A stretch of 64,000 nucleotides of DNA from JAHDHW01 sp965277415. GTDB taxonomy: Bacteria; Bacteroidota; Bacteroidia; Chitinophagales; Saprospiraceae. The first letter of the stretch is position 1; the number at the start of each line of letters is the position of its first letter. The position numbers were made by a program, and so were the translations under genes. Shown here piece by piece: positions 47,811 to 56,939 of the stretch. Location of the stretch: assembly GCA_965277415.1 (NCBI GenBank), contig CBDICS010000072.1, positions 96,800 through 160,799 on the forward strand, read 5' to 3'. The notes under the pieces are model-generated. The model was not told where the DNA came from. It ran no database searches and was given only the letters and a program-made list of their open reading frames with translations.

Positions 47811-49846
47811 CTAGAACTGTTCAACTATAACTTTAATTTTTCTTACCGATTTTTTAAGATTAAATGTGATTATTTTTGAAGGATTACCAACTCTTAATGA
47901 ACTTTCTATCGGGACTCCTTTTATCAATTCCGTAGGATCTCCATCAGCAGTGAATGCTCTCTTAGACATCTCAACATATGGCTTTACATCAAAACCTGTT
48001 TTTTGACTAAATTCATAAGAAAACCTAGGAATAAAAAAACCTTGATCAGTCAATTCATCACGAAGCGAATCCACCTGTTCAGAGAGTCGTTCAAAATTAG
48101 CTTGATGATCTAAAATAGTTATTTGATTCTCTGATATACTATCCACACTTCTTAAATAAAATGCTTTATATAAAGTGTCCATAAGGTACATTGGATGAAT
48201 CATCCAAGCACGCTTTCCGATGAATCTCCCTCCCAACCTTATACTTTGATTTAAATAAGATAATGCATCTAAATCAAACTTAATTTCATTTTTACTTCGT
48301 TTAGATTGACCCGTTGACACTAAGTCTGGAAAGAGGTTCTTTTCGTCAGGCTCATATGCGTCTATCATTGCAGCAGTATTGGTTCTTTCAAATGATTCTA
48401 ACAAAGTGTGGTAAGATGATAATCTTCTGTCATAATATAATCTCCAAAAAGAAAACAAGAGGCAAGCAATCACTGCTCCACCTTTTGCTGGAAAAACATC
48501 TTTCGTTTTTCTATATTCAAAATGCTCTTTATGAACCTGTACATCAGAGTTATTAAAATGAATCCAGCTCGTTATACATTGTGTTACATGCCCTCCGTCA
48601 TTTCCCGAAAGCGGCATCAAAAATATTCTATAAGTCTGAATTGTCTCATCATATTCGTTCTGAAGGTAAGTGGTCACAAATTGAAGCGCGTCCTTATCAG
48701 AGGCATCATTAACATCAATACCATATACATCCGTTACAGTGCCTCCAAATCCTATATTACCTAATTTGAATGTTTCAGACTCATTCCTTTTAGACGATTT
48801 TTTATAAATCTTTAAAAAATAAAAACTAAAATTTTCATCATCATATTCTGTCTTCAATCCTCTAGTTATATCATTAAAAAGTATGGCTAAGCGAATATTT
48901 TCAGGAAATTTCACCCATTGTCCTTTTATCTTAGTAAGTATGGCGGTTTCTTGTGAGGTTAAATGAGCATCTTCTTCATGAGTAAATACCTCTGCCGTTA
49001 ACTGTTCAAATGTCCATTTTAAAAAATGAATCAACCCATTAAGAGAGAGTTCCGTCATTTCAGGAAAGTAGTATTTGGAATATTGAAATTTATGGGTAGG
49101 AGTAGTATGATGTGCGTTAAGATTAATTCCCGTCTTAATGTTCTCCAGTAGGTTATTTTGGAGTGCATTTTTTAAGATTCTTACGGCCACTTTCTTTATT
49201 TCTTTACTTTGGCAAATTCTTAACGCATATATTTTTTCTAATCTTCTAGTGGTCGTTGTTGTAACATCTCCAATAAATGCACGAGCCAACTCAATAATAT
49301 TGGTTACTACTTTTAACTGATCTCTTCCTGCTCTCTTTAATTTAGGAAGCTCAATAGCCTCATTTGTAAATAATTCTTGTATTTTTTCACGTGTTACAGC
49401 ATTTATTGAATTTGAAGACAATTTACTCCAATTTTCAGGAATCAAAAACCCTTGCGAAACTTCCGTTTTTCTTGGAAGAATAGTACCTCCTCTAAGGTTA
49501 TTGATATTTCCTATTAATGGGTGAGCATAGTATAATAAACTACGATTTATTGCTTTCTCTACCGTAGTTGATGAAACAAGCCTAGCCTCAGTTTCTTTAT
49601 TCCGTTCCTGAAACGGATCAAAACCAATTTTCTAATTGATTCATTTGTGTGGAATTGCATATTGGATCGGACTTGGCTGCTTGTATTATCGCACTCTTTA
49701 ATAGCGGATAAGTTTGGATAAACTTCATTCCAAGAAATTAATCGAGATTTTGCAATTCTCCTTTGTCCTTGCAAATTTTCAGGAGATAACATTTGAATTT
49801 CGCTATAAGGCGATTTTTCTTCTTTCCCAACTATAAAAAAGATCAT
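47811..49846 (-). CDS. Unknown conserved protein, paralogue 2, frameshifted at 49628-49631
   Basis: This is the first gene of the minus-strand operon and is homologous over its whole length to the gene at 29944-31746. The ATG at 49846 gives MIFFIVGKEEKSPYSEIQML and then SRLISWNEVYPNL. At TTTT 49628-49631 (AAAA on the coding strand) one base is missing. Adding an A gives IRKIGFDPFQERNKETEARL, which matches IEKFGFDPFNE of paralogue 1, and the frame then continues to 47811 (about 678 aa in all). The two copies share many blocks but differ in several loops, so they are diverged paralogues rather than a recent duplicate. A short basic tail (NLKKSVRKIKVIVEQF) is unique to this copy. The function is unknown. 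Confidence 0.75.
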
Positions 49847-50228
49847 TTTTAAATGATTTTAGGTTAGTTAAATTACTCGGTTACAACAAGCGAAACGAGA
49901 AGCACAGTAAAAACAAGCCGATAATTATCATTCAATTCTCTACACGCTACATATCCACAGGTATTCTGTGCATTAAAGTGTTTTTAATGGAAAAGAATTC
50001 CCCGATGCTCGCATCGCGGTTAGCGTTCGAAGGACCTCATTTTTTCTATGGGCTAGCTTCGAGCGCCATACCCCGTCCGCTTGCGGGGTTGATTTTTTAT
50101 CTATAAGACTTCAAAAATCTATGACTGACGAGGGGCTCCCATATCAATGGATAAGTTTAAGAGAACTCTTAACATATACAATTTGTCAGAATATTAATTT
50201 TTTCGAATATATTTCATTATGATGTCTA
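49847..50228. other. Gene-free stretch with a GC-rich patch
   Basis: About 380 bases upstream of the operon. It should hold the operon promoter on the minus strand, but I could not identify a convincing -33/-7 pair. From 49998 to 50088 the sequence is markedly richer in G+C than its surroundings, with small palindromes (CGATGCTCGCATCG near 50002-50015) and a hairpin CCCCGTCCGCTTGCGGGG (50071-50088) followed by a T-rich tract. The patch could be an element end, a small RNA terminator or a repeat of a kind found elsewhere in the genome. Confidence 0.5.
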
Positions 50229-50876
50229 ATGTATAAGAATATCTTTAACAACAAAAAAAAACTAAACAATCATGAATGGATTGGACATCGTCACGACAAT
50301 AGGTACCAAAATAGTATAATTATGCGACCAGTTTTTATAAATAATATTATTGTTAGTTCTTTAGAAAAGAAAAACAAAGGACATCCCAAAGGATTTATTA
50401 TAGTTAAAGAGGTGTACAACAAAGATAATACACTAGCAGGATGGGCAGTAATGGTTAAAACTCAGGAAAAGAATGATGATGGAAAAGGATGGTTCTGGTA
50501 TGAAGTTACAAGTACATCAGACGCTCCTGCTACTTTTGCAGATTCTCCTAAAAATAAACAAGCAGGATATTCAAATACAACTATCGAAAATCTTAAGAAT
50601 GGTCGAATAATTTACGAATCCTCATGCCTTCATTGCCATGAGAATCAGAGATATTCCGATCTTCGTTTAGACAATTCCAAACCATCCTTCAATTATTTAC
50701 TTCGGGGCATTGCCAGTAAACAAAACAATTTATCCATGTACGATGTCATTCGTCACGGAACAGATACTTATGGTGCGAAGCAAGCTTATATGCCAAATTT
50801 CACTTTAGAAAAAATGTCGAACCAGATGGTAGAGGACTTAAAAGCATATTTGAACATGTCCACAACTTCCAATTGA
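50229..50876 (+). CDS. Cytochrome P460-like / cytochrome c fusion lacking a signal peptide
   Basis: The 215-aa protein has an N-terminal part like cytochrome P460 domains (PVFINNIIVSSLEKKNKGHPKGFIIVKEVYNKDNTLAGWAVMVK, then GWFWYEV). A class I cytochrome c domain follows, with heme motif CLHCH (about residues 133-137) and the likely axial methionine in QAYMPNFT. Both would act in the periplasm as heme proteins. However, the sequence upstream of the P460 part (MYKNIFNNKKKLNNHEW) has no hydrophobic export signal, so the 5' end is probably missing or frameshifted. The gene lies directly at the right edge of the island, which would fit loss of its start at that boundary. Confidence 0.65.
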   Translation: MYKNIFNNKKKLNNHEWIGHRHDNRYQNSIIMRPVFINNIIVSSLEKKNKGHPKGFIIVKEVYNKDNTLAGWAVMVKTQEKNDDGKGWFWYEVTSTSDAPATFADSPKNKQAGYSNTTIENLKNGRIIYESSCLHCHENQRYSDLRLDNSKPSFNYLLRGIASKQNNLSMYDVIRHGTDTYGAKQAYMPNFTLEKMSNQMVEDLKAYLNMSTTSN

Positions 50877-50970
50877 ATTCTTTGCTGATTCTCTATTAAG
50901 ATTTCTTCTATGATTAATTTTATATCTCGCGAAATGCATGTAAAAAACCTACATCTCCCACACCACAAAA

Positions 50971-51857
50971 TCATGAAATTTTCATCGGCACTTCCATCAA
51001 AAGGATTCGACTATTTTTATCTGCTTTGATGTCAAATTCTTCAACGTTCCAAATTCCAAAACCGTCTCTCTTTTCTAATGCTTGTCCAGCAATCTCCGCA
51101 GTACCTTCAATGATGAATGCATAGACGCCATTTCCTGATTTATTGATTTGATAATTCGTACAAACTTCTTTATCAAACTTTCCTAAATGAAACCAGGCAT
51201 CTTGATGAATCCAAACACCTTGATCATCGGCATTAGGTGAAAGTACCTGATTGAATTCATTTTTCTTTTCAATGTCTTTGATCGAAATTTGGTCGTAACG
51301 TGGTTCTACATTTTTCTTATTTGGAAACAACCAAATTTGCAACAACTTCATATCTTGGTCTGTATTGGCATTGAACTCACTATGTCGGATGCCGGTACCT
51401 GCACTCATCACCTGTACATCGCCGTGCTGTACAATCGCACCATTGCCCATGCTGTCTTTGTGTTGCAGCGCCCCTTCCAATGGAATCGAGATGATTTCCA
51501 TATTGTCGTGAGGATGCGTAGGGAAACCTTTTTGAAGGAGCTATTTTATCATCATTGAGGACTCTTAAAACACCAAAACTCATTCGGTCTGGGTTACGAT
51601 AATTTGCAAAGCTGAAAGAATGTCGTGCTTCCAACCAACCATGATTGGCCTGTCCCCTTGTGTTTGCTTTATGCAATACGGTATTCATCGTTTTTATTTC
51701 TTTTTGATTTGGTAAATGATTGAAACCTACTTGCTTCATGAGTTTGTCATAAGTAGATTTTTTCTTCTGAGGCTTTATTCGCCTTTAGGTTTGTAGGAAG
51801 AACAGATCCTGCCAGACCAGCAATGATTGATTTTTTGATGAAGTTCTTTCTATTCAT
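50971..51857 (-). CDS. Pirin family protein with Tat-like leader, two homopolymer frameshifts
   Basis: Reading from ATG 51857 gives MNRKNFIKKSIIAGLAGSVL, a leader like the Tat signals of Bacteroidota (RK in place of RR). A frame change at T6 51758-51763 (one base too many) leads into YDKLMKQVGFNHLPNQ and the pirin core HGWLEARHSFSFANYRNPDRMSFGVLRVLNDDKIAPSKG. A second change at T5 51529-51533 leads to FPTHPHDNMEIISIPLEGALQHKDSMGN and the remainder, including the metal-ligand His residues of the cupin (THPHDN, RHSEFN). Pirins are iron-binding cupins, often quercetinase-like; an exported one is unusual but occurs. The whole gene would encode about 294 aa. Both breaks are probably sequence errors. 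Confidence 0.82.
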
Positions 51858-52127
51858 GATTGGAATGATTTTAATTTTCGAGTAATAATACAAAGGTAAG
51901 GCTACTAGATTAAAGTAACAATAAGGTAGTTTAAATAAGGAAGTTAAGGTATATTAATATTTTGCTTCATTGGGGACTTATTTCTTGATATGACTATGGA
52001 ATACAAGAGATTTATCAGAATGATTGGAAACACCCTTCTTGCAGGTTTTTTTATTTGTACTATTATGGTATAATTGGGGCTACAAATATTAGGTAAGTCA
52101 CGAATTAAATTTAAAATAACTTGTAGT

Positions 52128-53264
52128 ATGTCTTTCAAAGAACTCAATCTCCATCCTTCTATACTTGCGAATATTATTGCTTTGGGATACGAGAGCCCTA
52201 CGCCTATTCAAACTCAAACCATTCCCGTAGCAATCGAAGGGCGGGATCTGCTAGGCATCGCTAAGACAGGATCAGGTAAGACCGCTAGCTTCGTATTGCC
52301 AATATTGAATCAAGTGCTGGCGACTCCTATAGGTGAACGAAACAGGCAAGCCAAAGTCTTAGTACTGGTTCCTACTCGAGAATTGGCCCTTCAGGTTGCT
52401 GAAGTATTTAAAGAATTATCAATTAATCTTCCTAAGCCTGTCAAATCAATGGCCGTTTATGGCGGGGTCTCGATCAATCCGCAAATGAAAGCTATTTACG
52501 GTGTGGACATATTAATCGCTACTCCTGGTCGATTACTTGATTTACAGAGATCTAATGCGGTTGATCTCTCAAAAGTGAAAAGCTTAGTATTAGACGAAGC
52601 AGATAAGATGTTAAACTTAGGCTTCCAAGATGAAATGAAGGAGATATTTGAGCTCTTACCTAAAAAAAGGCAAAACATGTTGTTCTCAGCAACATTAAGC
52701 GATCAATTATCAGGGTTAAATAATGTATTACTTTCAGATCCTGTGACCATTGAGATAAAGGATAAGGTTGATGAAGTAGAGCTGATCAATTTATCCGGCT
52801 ACTTTGTCAGTGATGATCGTAAAGGTCCTTTGCTAAGACACTTGATCAGCAAACAGGATATGAGGCAAGTATTGGTATTTACGTCCTCTGGAGCCAAGGC
52901 AGATAAGGTAGCCGGAAAATTGAGTAAAAATGGAATCCAAGCTTTATCAATTCATGGGAAGAAAAGTCAATCAGCTAGGTTGAAGGCATTGGAAAAATTC
53001 AAATCAGGAGAACTGCAAGTATTGGTTGCTACGGATTTGATCTCTAGAGGTATCGATATCAATGAATTGCCTTATGTTATAAATTATGAGTTGCCACGAT
53101 CTCCTAAAGATTTTGTACATAGAGTGGGTCGGACTGGCAGAGCAAAATCTGAAGGAATGGCAATCACTTTTGTTACAAGAACGGAAACACATCACTTCAA
53201 AGTCATTCTCAAAAAAATGAAGCGATACATGGATATGATAGATAGTGAATCATTAGATTTTTAA
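52128..53264 (+). CDS. DEAD-box ATP-dependent RNA helicase (RhlE/DeaD type)
   Basis: The ATG at 52128 (MSFKELNLHPSILANI) is preferred; an upstream in-frame extension does not resemble the family. The roughly 378-aa helicase shows the Q motif ESPTPIQTQTIPVA, motif I AKTGSGKT, motif Ib TPGRLL, motif II VLDEADKM, motif III LFSATLS, and motif VI HRVGRTGRA. It ends soon after the second RecA domain, without the long basic C-terminal tail of some RhlE proteins. Such helicases remodel RNA in ribosome assembly or cold adaptation. It stands alone between pirin and DUF1853 genes. Confidence 0.93.
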   Translation: MSFKELNLHPSILANIIALGYESPTPIQTQTIPVAIEGRDLLGIAKTGSGKTASFVLPILNQVLATPIGERNRQAKVLVLVPTRELALQVAEVFKELSINLPKPVKSMAVYGGVSINPQMKAIYGVDILIATPGRLLDLQRSNAVDLSKVKSLVLDEADKMLNLGFQDEMKEIFELLPKKRQNMLFSATLSDQLSGLNNVLLSDPVTIEIKDKVDEVELINLSGYFVSDDRKGPLLRHLISKQDMRQVLVFTSSGAKADKVAGKLSKNGIQALSIHGKKSQSARLKALEKFKSGELQVLVATDLISRGIDINELPYVINYELPRSPKDFVHRVGRTGRAKSEGMAITFVTRTETHHFKVILKKMKRYMDMIDSESLDF

Positions 53265-53273
53265 GTATAAAAC

Positions 53274-54080
53274 TTACCACCAGACCACAAAGAGTTTTTC
53301 AAATTCAGCCTCGGACTTTTTAAGCCAAATCAAGGGCGCATTTTCTTTAAGAAGTCTTAGGTTGATATCGGTCATAATTTCACCATGTGATTTCCAAGCT
53401 ACCTGATCGTTTGGTTCGATTACCCATTCAGATTTAGTGGGCATATAAAATTGAGCCTTTTCGAATTCGGGTTTATTAAAATCATCAAAGCGCAACCAAT
53501 AGCCCGCCAAACAGGCTTTATTTAAAGTTCCAATATCGACAAGGCTACCGCCAAAGGGTTGAAATAACTGAGCTTTAAAACAACATTGGTGCTCAATTTT
53601 CAAATGGTTTATATTGTTGTCATATAATGCTTTGGATCCTTCTTCTGAGTGTACTAATGGAAATTGCTTATTCTTTATTTTTTCCATTTTATCAAAAAAC
53701 TTATCCCGTTTGTTAGGGCCAATTAATTGATGAATAGACTCCGAAATTTCAGGGTCGATGAGGTAGAATTTATAGGTCAGTTCTACGTGAATTAATTTGT
53801 CCTGTGTTTTATCTTTTAGAATAAAATCAATTTCTCCAAGCGTTCTTTCTCCTTGTCTGATGGGGAGATTGTACAAAACAACCTCGTAAGCTTCTGAGTA
53901 CTCCACCAATTGTTTAAAAACATATTCCATTTGATGTCCCAAGCGAAGATTTCCAGGAATGGGTTTCGGATGAAATGGATGCAATTCCAAACTCGGGAAT
54001 TCAAATTGCTGAATATCAAATTGCTTCTTTTCCCAAAGAGGAGGCGTGTTTAAAAATCCAGTACATTGCGCTTTAATCAT
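53274..54080 (-). CDS. DUF1853 family protein
   Basis: The start at ATG 54080 (MIKAQCTGFLNTPPLWEKKQFD) gives about 268 aa and the usual family N-terminus. Longer in-frame starts give a non-conserved extension. Visible family features are LGHQMEYVFKQLVEYSEAYEVVLYNLPIRQGERTLGEIDFILKDK and HVELTYKFYLIDPE, which resemble a nuclease-like PD-(D/E)xK core (GEIDF...HVELTYKFYL with an E-x-x-K-like arrangement). The end is LIWLKKSEAEFEKLFVVWW. The function is not established. The gene ends 10 bases from the convergent helicase gene. Confidence 0.85.
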   Translation of the reverse strand: MIKAQCTGFLNTPPLWEKKQFDIQQFEFPSLELHPFHPKPIPGNLRLGHQMEYVFKQLVEYSEAYEVVLYNLPIRQGERTLGEIDFILKDKTQDKLIHVELTYKFYLIDPEISESIHQLIGPNKRDKFFDKMEKIKNKQFPLVHSEEGSKALYDNNINHLKIEHQCCFKAQLFQPFGGSLVDIGTLNKACLAGYWLRFDDFNKPEFEKAQFYMPTKSEWVIEPNDQVAWKSHGEIMTDINLRLLKENAPLIWLKKSEAEFEKLFVVWW

Positions 54081-54219
54081 GAACAAAATTTTGGAAGCCT
54101 GCCCAAAGTAGTCACTCACAAACGAAGCGATCACCAAATCACACAGTCCATAGGACCAATCACCATATTTTCTTCCTCTCAAAGTAAGGAGAAGAAAAGG
54201 AGAGAGAAAGCATCCTATA

Positions 54220-55326
54220 TTATAATTGAATATTTAATTGTGACTCTATTGGCGATGGAATGAGTTCCTGATTTTCACCAATCATTTGTCGAATGTCAAT
54301 TTCTATTCCTCTAGACATTGTTGTTATGGGCACATCATTAGGGTTTCCTTCAAACGGATTTTCTGTGGTTTCTCCAATACGCTCCATCGTATGAAAAATC
54401 CAAGAAACAATAACTGTAAAAGGTACTGTAAACCAAATAAAGTAATTCCCTACATATTCTACGATTTCATGTATAGGACTCGAATGTACCTTCATATGTT
54501 CTTGAATGGCTTGTACTACAGTCATCCCTATTTTCTCAAATTCATGCATCATACCTAGTGGCAATAGTATGATAAATATCCATACAAAAAGATAATTTAA
54601 AGTTGCAAATTGTCGAGGATATGGAAAATTTTTAATTCGCTCTACCTTACCCTGTAAAGTAAAAAACTCTGTTAGCATATTTTGCATTTCCATGTGTCGA
54701 AAATCTTCAATCAAGCCATCATCCATAAGCTTTTTTAAATGACGAGATTGTAAATTCAAGCAAGCGGCTTGCTTATTTTTTTTGGATAAAATTTCTTTCT
54801 TTTCAGATTCAGAAACATAACCGTCAAGTTCCTCATCCAACGAATACTTCCATTCTCGCACTTCTATTTTTGACATGTACTCTTGATCAGATTTATGCAT
54901 TTTACTCACTTCCCAAGGTTTGTGTTGTCTAAGTGCATGTCTAAGACTTGTCATCCAAGCAACATGCCTCATGACCATCTCTTTTTTTATTTTAAATAAT
55001 TCTCCTTCAGTTAAAGGATTTTTAGCATGCTGATTAGAAATAAAATCATTCAACATTAAAGTAAATGATCGAGAACTATTAACAATACCTCCGTAAATTT
55101 TTCTTGCCTCCCACAACCTATCATAAGAAGCATTGTTTTTAAAACTTACTATAAAGGCAACTGCTGTTCCTACAACACCAATAGGCAACCAAGGTAAATG
55201 TAGCCAATATAGTCCCAATCCCTTATACAGAAAAACAGGAATGGCACCAATAGCTATGAATTTATAAATATCCCTTCTGGTCCATTTTATCATACCCGAT
55301 AAAGGAAACTTTCTTTGTGTATACAT
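54220..55326 (-). CDS. Bestrophin-like (UPF0187) ion channel
   Basis: The 368-aa membrane protein begins MYTQRKFPLSGMIKWTRRDIYKF and has the bestrophin signature WLPIGVVGTAVAFIVSFKNNASYDRLWEARKIYGGIVNSSRSF at about 50-92. Two further hydrophobic segments lie near 230-255 (YLFVWIFIILLPLGMM) and 290-312 (NYFIWFTVPFTVIVSWIFHTMERIGETTENPFEGNPNDVP). Its bacterial homologues form pentameric channels, some cation-selective. A central charged insertion about 135-200 (MHKSDQEYMSKIEVREWKYSL) is typical of Bacteroidota members. Confidence 0.9.
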   Translation of the reverse strand: MYTQRKFPLSGMIKWTRRDIYKFIAIGAIPVFLYKGLGLYWLHLPWLPIGVVGTAVAFIVSFKNNASYDRLWEARKIYGGIVNSSRSFTLMLNDFISNQHAKNPLTEGELFKIKKEMVMRHVAWMTSLRHALRQHKPWEVSKMHKSDQEYMSKIEVREWKYSLDEELDGYVSESEKKEILSKKNKQAACLNLQSRHLKKLMDDGLIEDFRHMEMQNMLTEFFTLQGKVERIKNFPYPRQFATLNYLFVWIFIILLPLGMMHEFEKIGMTVVQAIQEHMKVHSSPIHEIVEYVGNYFIWFTVPFTVIVSWIFHTMERIGETTENPFEGNPNDVPITTMSRGIEIDIRQMIGENQELIPSPIESQLNIQL

Positions 55327-55468
55327 AAATTGTGATTTAGTATTGCAAAGCTAAAAATATCTAACAATTTATCACATGTTTTCATTTTTTTTCAAATGCA
55401 TAGTTTATACATGGCAATCGCAAGATTCTAATCAGGATCGTTTCACATGTGATCGGGCTAGGCCCATG

Positions 55469-55528
55469 TGATCGGCTACGCCTTGTGAGGTCGCTTCAGG
55501 GCGATTTCACAAGGCGTAGCCGATCACT
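55469..55528. repeat. Perfect 21-bp inverted repeat, GC-rich
   Basis: The left arm 55469-55489 (starts GTGATCGGCTACGCC) and the right arm 55508-55528 are exact reverse complements, with an 18-base loop. Outward, the words CATGTGATCGG (55447, 55467) and ATCACAAGTGTAGCGATCAC (right) continue the theme, so the palindromic region covers about 55444-55552. It is clearly more GC-rich than the flanks and carries no T-tract. Confidence 0.85.
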
Positions 55529-55697
55529 ATATCACAAGTGTAGCGATCACCAGCCAATAATTCAAGGTTTGAAACCAATCTCGCAATCGCCATGATAGTT
55601 TATAAAAAACATGGTCTGATCAATGAAGATTTCACTATCTTTGACTCTTTTGAGTCCCCAAAAAAATCTTAGAACCTGTTTAAAAGCGAAATACTTC

Positions 55698-56342
55698 ATG
55701 ACCATCAATAATAATATTCAATCGGCCATCTGGATTCATCGTAGCAGGGATACGCAAGGTGACATGGAGCGTGTGAAAAACATCCTTCCAGAACAGTACG
55801 ATTTTTATTTTAAAATATTTCTTCCCATCATTTTTGAAAATGAAGAATTAGGTCAAAGTAGAAAAGTGACCTACGAGCAACTTGCCGCATTAGGGGAAAA
55901 GCCTTTTAAAGATTCTTTTTGTCAACACAGCATTTCCAAAATCATCAGCCCATTCATTACTTCTTCTGCCGTGGAGGATTACAAAATGTTAGAAAAATTA
56001 ATTTCGATTTTGGGTTCGGAAACACTTGCCATTTTTCACGGTGTGGGCGAAGAGAATGTTCCCGAAAAATTTACCGATCCCTGGCTAATAGAAGGAGAAA
56101 TGGCGAAACTTACTGAAGTGGTGAGCGACCTTAATCGAAATACCAAAATAGAATTGGTACATTTTCCAAATTACATTTTTCCACTGGATAAGGAGTGGTG
56201 CTTGGGCAATCTAATTCCTCAATCTGGCCTATTCTTATTGGCTTGCAACTCTATCATCGCTCAGGAACTGCGTAACCAAAATGAAATAGAAGCAGTTGAA
56301 CTATCGGCAGAAGCCATGTATTTTGAATTTCCTAAATCGTGA
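55698..56342 (+). CDS. Unknown protein, 214 aa
   Basis: The start at ATG 55698 (MTINNNIQSAIWIHRSRDTQGDMERVKNILPEQYDFYFKIFLPI) is preferred to in-frame starts further up, which run through a palindromic, probably noncoding region. It is a soluble protein with no signal or membrane segment. Visible blocks are EELGQSRKVTYEQLAALG, DYKMLEKLISILG, FHGVGEENVPEKFTDPWLIEGEM and HFPNYIFPLDKEWCLGNLIPQSGLFLLACN. I do not recognise the family. The conserved-looking tryptophans and the HFPNYIFPLD motif suggest a real gene. It is divergent from the bestrophin-like gene. Confidence 0.7.
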   Translation: MTINNNIQSAIWIHRSRDTQGDMERVKNILPEQYDFYFKIFLPIIFENEELGQSRKVTYEQLAALGEKPFKDSFCQHSISKIISPFITSSAVEDYKMLEKLISILGSETLAIFHGVGEENVPEKFTDPWLIEGEMAKLTEVVSDLNRNTKIELVHFPNYIFPLDKEWCLGNLIPQSGLFLLACNSIIAQELRNQNEIEAVELSAEAMYFEFPKS

Positions 56343-56412
56343 TCTTTGAAAGATACTGATCTGGCAACCCTAAGAAGAGGTCTATTCTATATCTGACTAA
56401 TCTTTAGTCCCG

Positions 56413-56736
56413 CTACTTATTCAATACTTTATCTGCAATTTGCCTAGCGTCTAGACAATATTTGTCATCACCTTCTAATTTCCATTCGCCAGTCTTCTTA
56501 ATGTAAAATCGAACTGTTTTCTCTACAACTTCTGAATAACCGCCAAATGATGTTAACATATTTTTCACCTCTTTTAGATAATCAATCATGCTTAATTCAT
56601 CCTTTGCTACCAGACTCCATAGTCTATTAATCCGTTTCGATTTTTCTTTGTGAATTGGGCTTGTCTTTTTATAAGCCATTAAAAAGAGAGAAAGCGCTTT
56701 CGCTTCTGGTGATGGTTTTTCTAATTTATTTTTCAT
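56413..56736 (-). CDS. Unknown small protein, 107 aa
   Basis: The start at ATG 56736 (MKNKLEKPSPEAKALSLFLMAYKK) is chosen because the 26 residues before it in frame are hydrophobic and look untranslated. The product is basic and mostly helical (RINRLWSLVAKDELSMIDYLKEVKNML), with a C-terminal segment TGEWKLEGDDKYCLDARQIADKVLNK. No family is recognised. It is convergent with the unknown gene at 55698-56342. Confidence 0.55.
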   Translation of the reverse strand: MKNKLEKPSPEAKALSLFLMAYKKTSPIHKEKSKRINRLWSLVAKDELSMIDYLKEVKNMLTSFGGYSEVVEKTVRFYIKKTGEWKLEGDDKYCLDARQIADKVLNK

Positions 56737-56939
56737 AGTTTTTTTTATCAAAATAAGAATCTGTCCAAAGTTTATACAAGTTCTAAGTAGGTAAAGGTAA
56801 TTTAATATTTTCAATCCATTCTTTGTCCATTGTTTCTTTTCTTATGATACCCTCACTAACTGGACTTTTGATAGACTCGGGATAGATAAAAAAACAGAAT
56901 TGTTACCGATATTTGAAAATAACTACAAAATCAAATATT

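Larger units (their letters stand above)
29838..50228. other. Putative genomic island with an 18-kb operon of unknown function
   Basis: The segment begins exactly where the tRNA-Leu sequence breaks and ends before a cytochrome gene whose export signal seems lost. It holds six co-directional minus-strand genes with gaps of only 3-62 bases, bracketed by two paralogous genes in opposite orientation. No integrase, transposase or attachment-site repeat is seen inside, so mobility is inference. Base composition is not visibly different from the surroundings. Confidence 0.45.

Noticed and set aside
29838..50228. A prophage or contractile injection system
   Set aside because: Apart from the fibre-like protein, no sheath, tube, spike, baseplate, terminase, capsid or integrase gene is recognisable.
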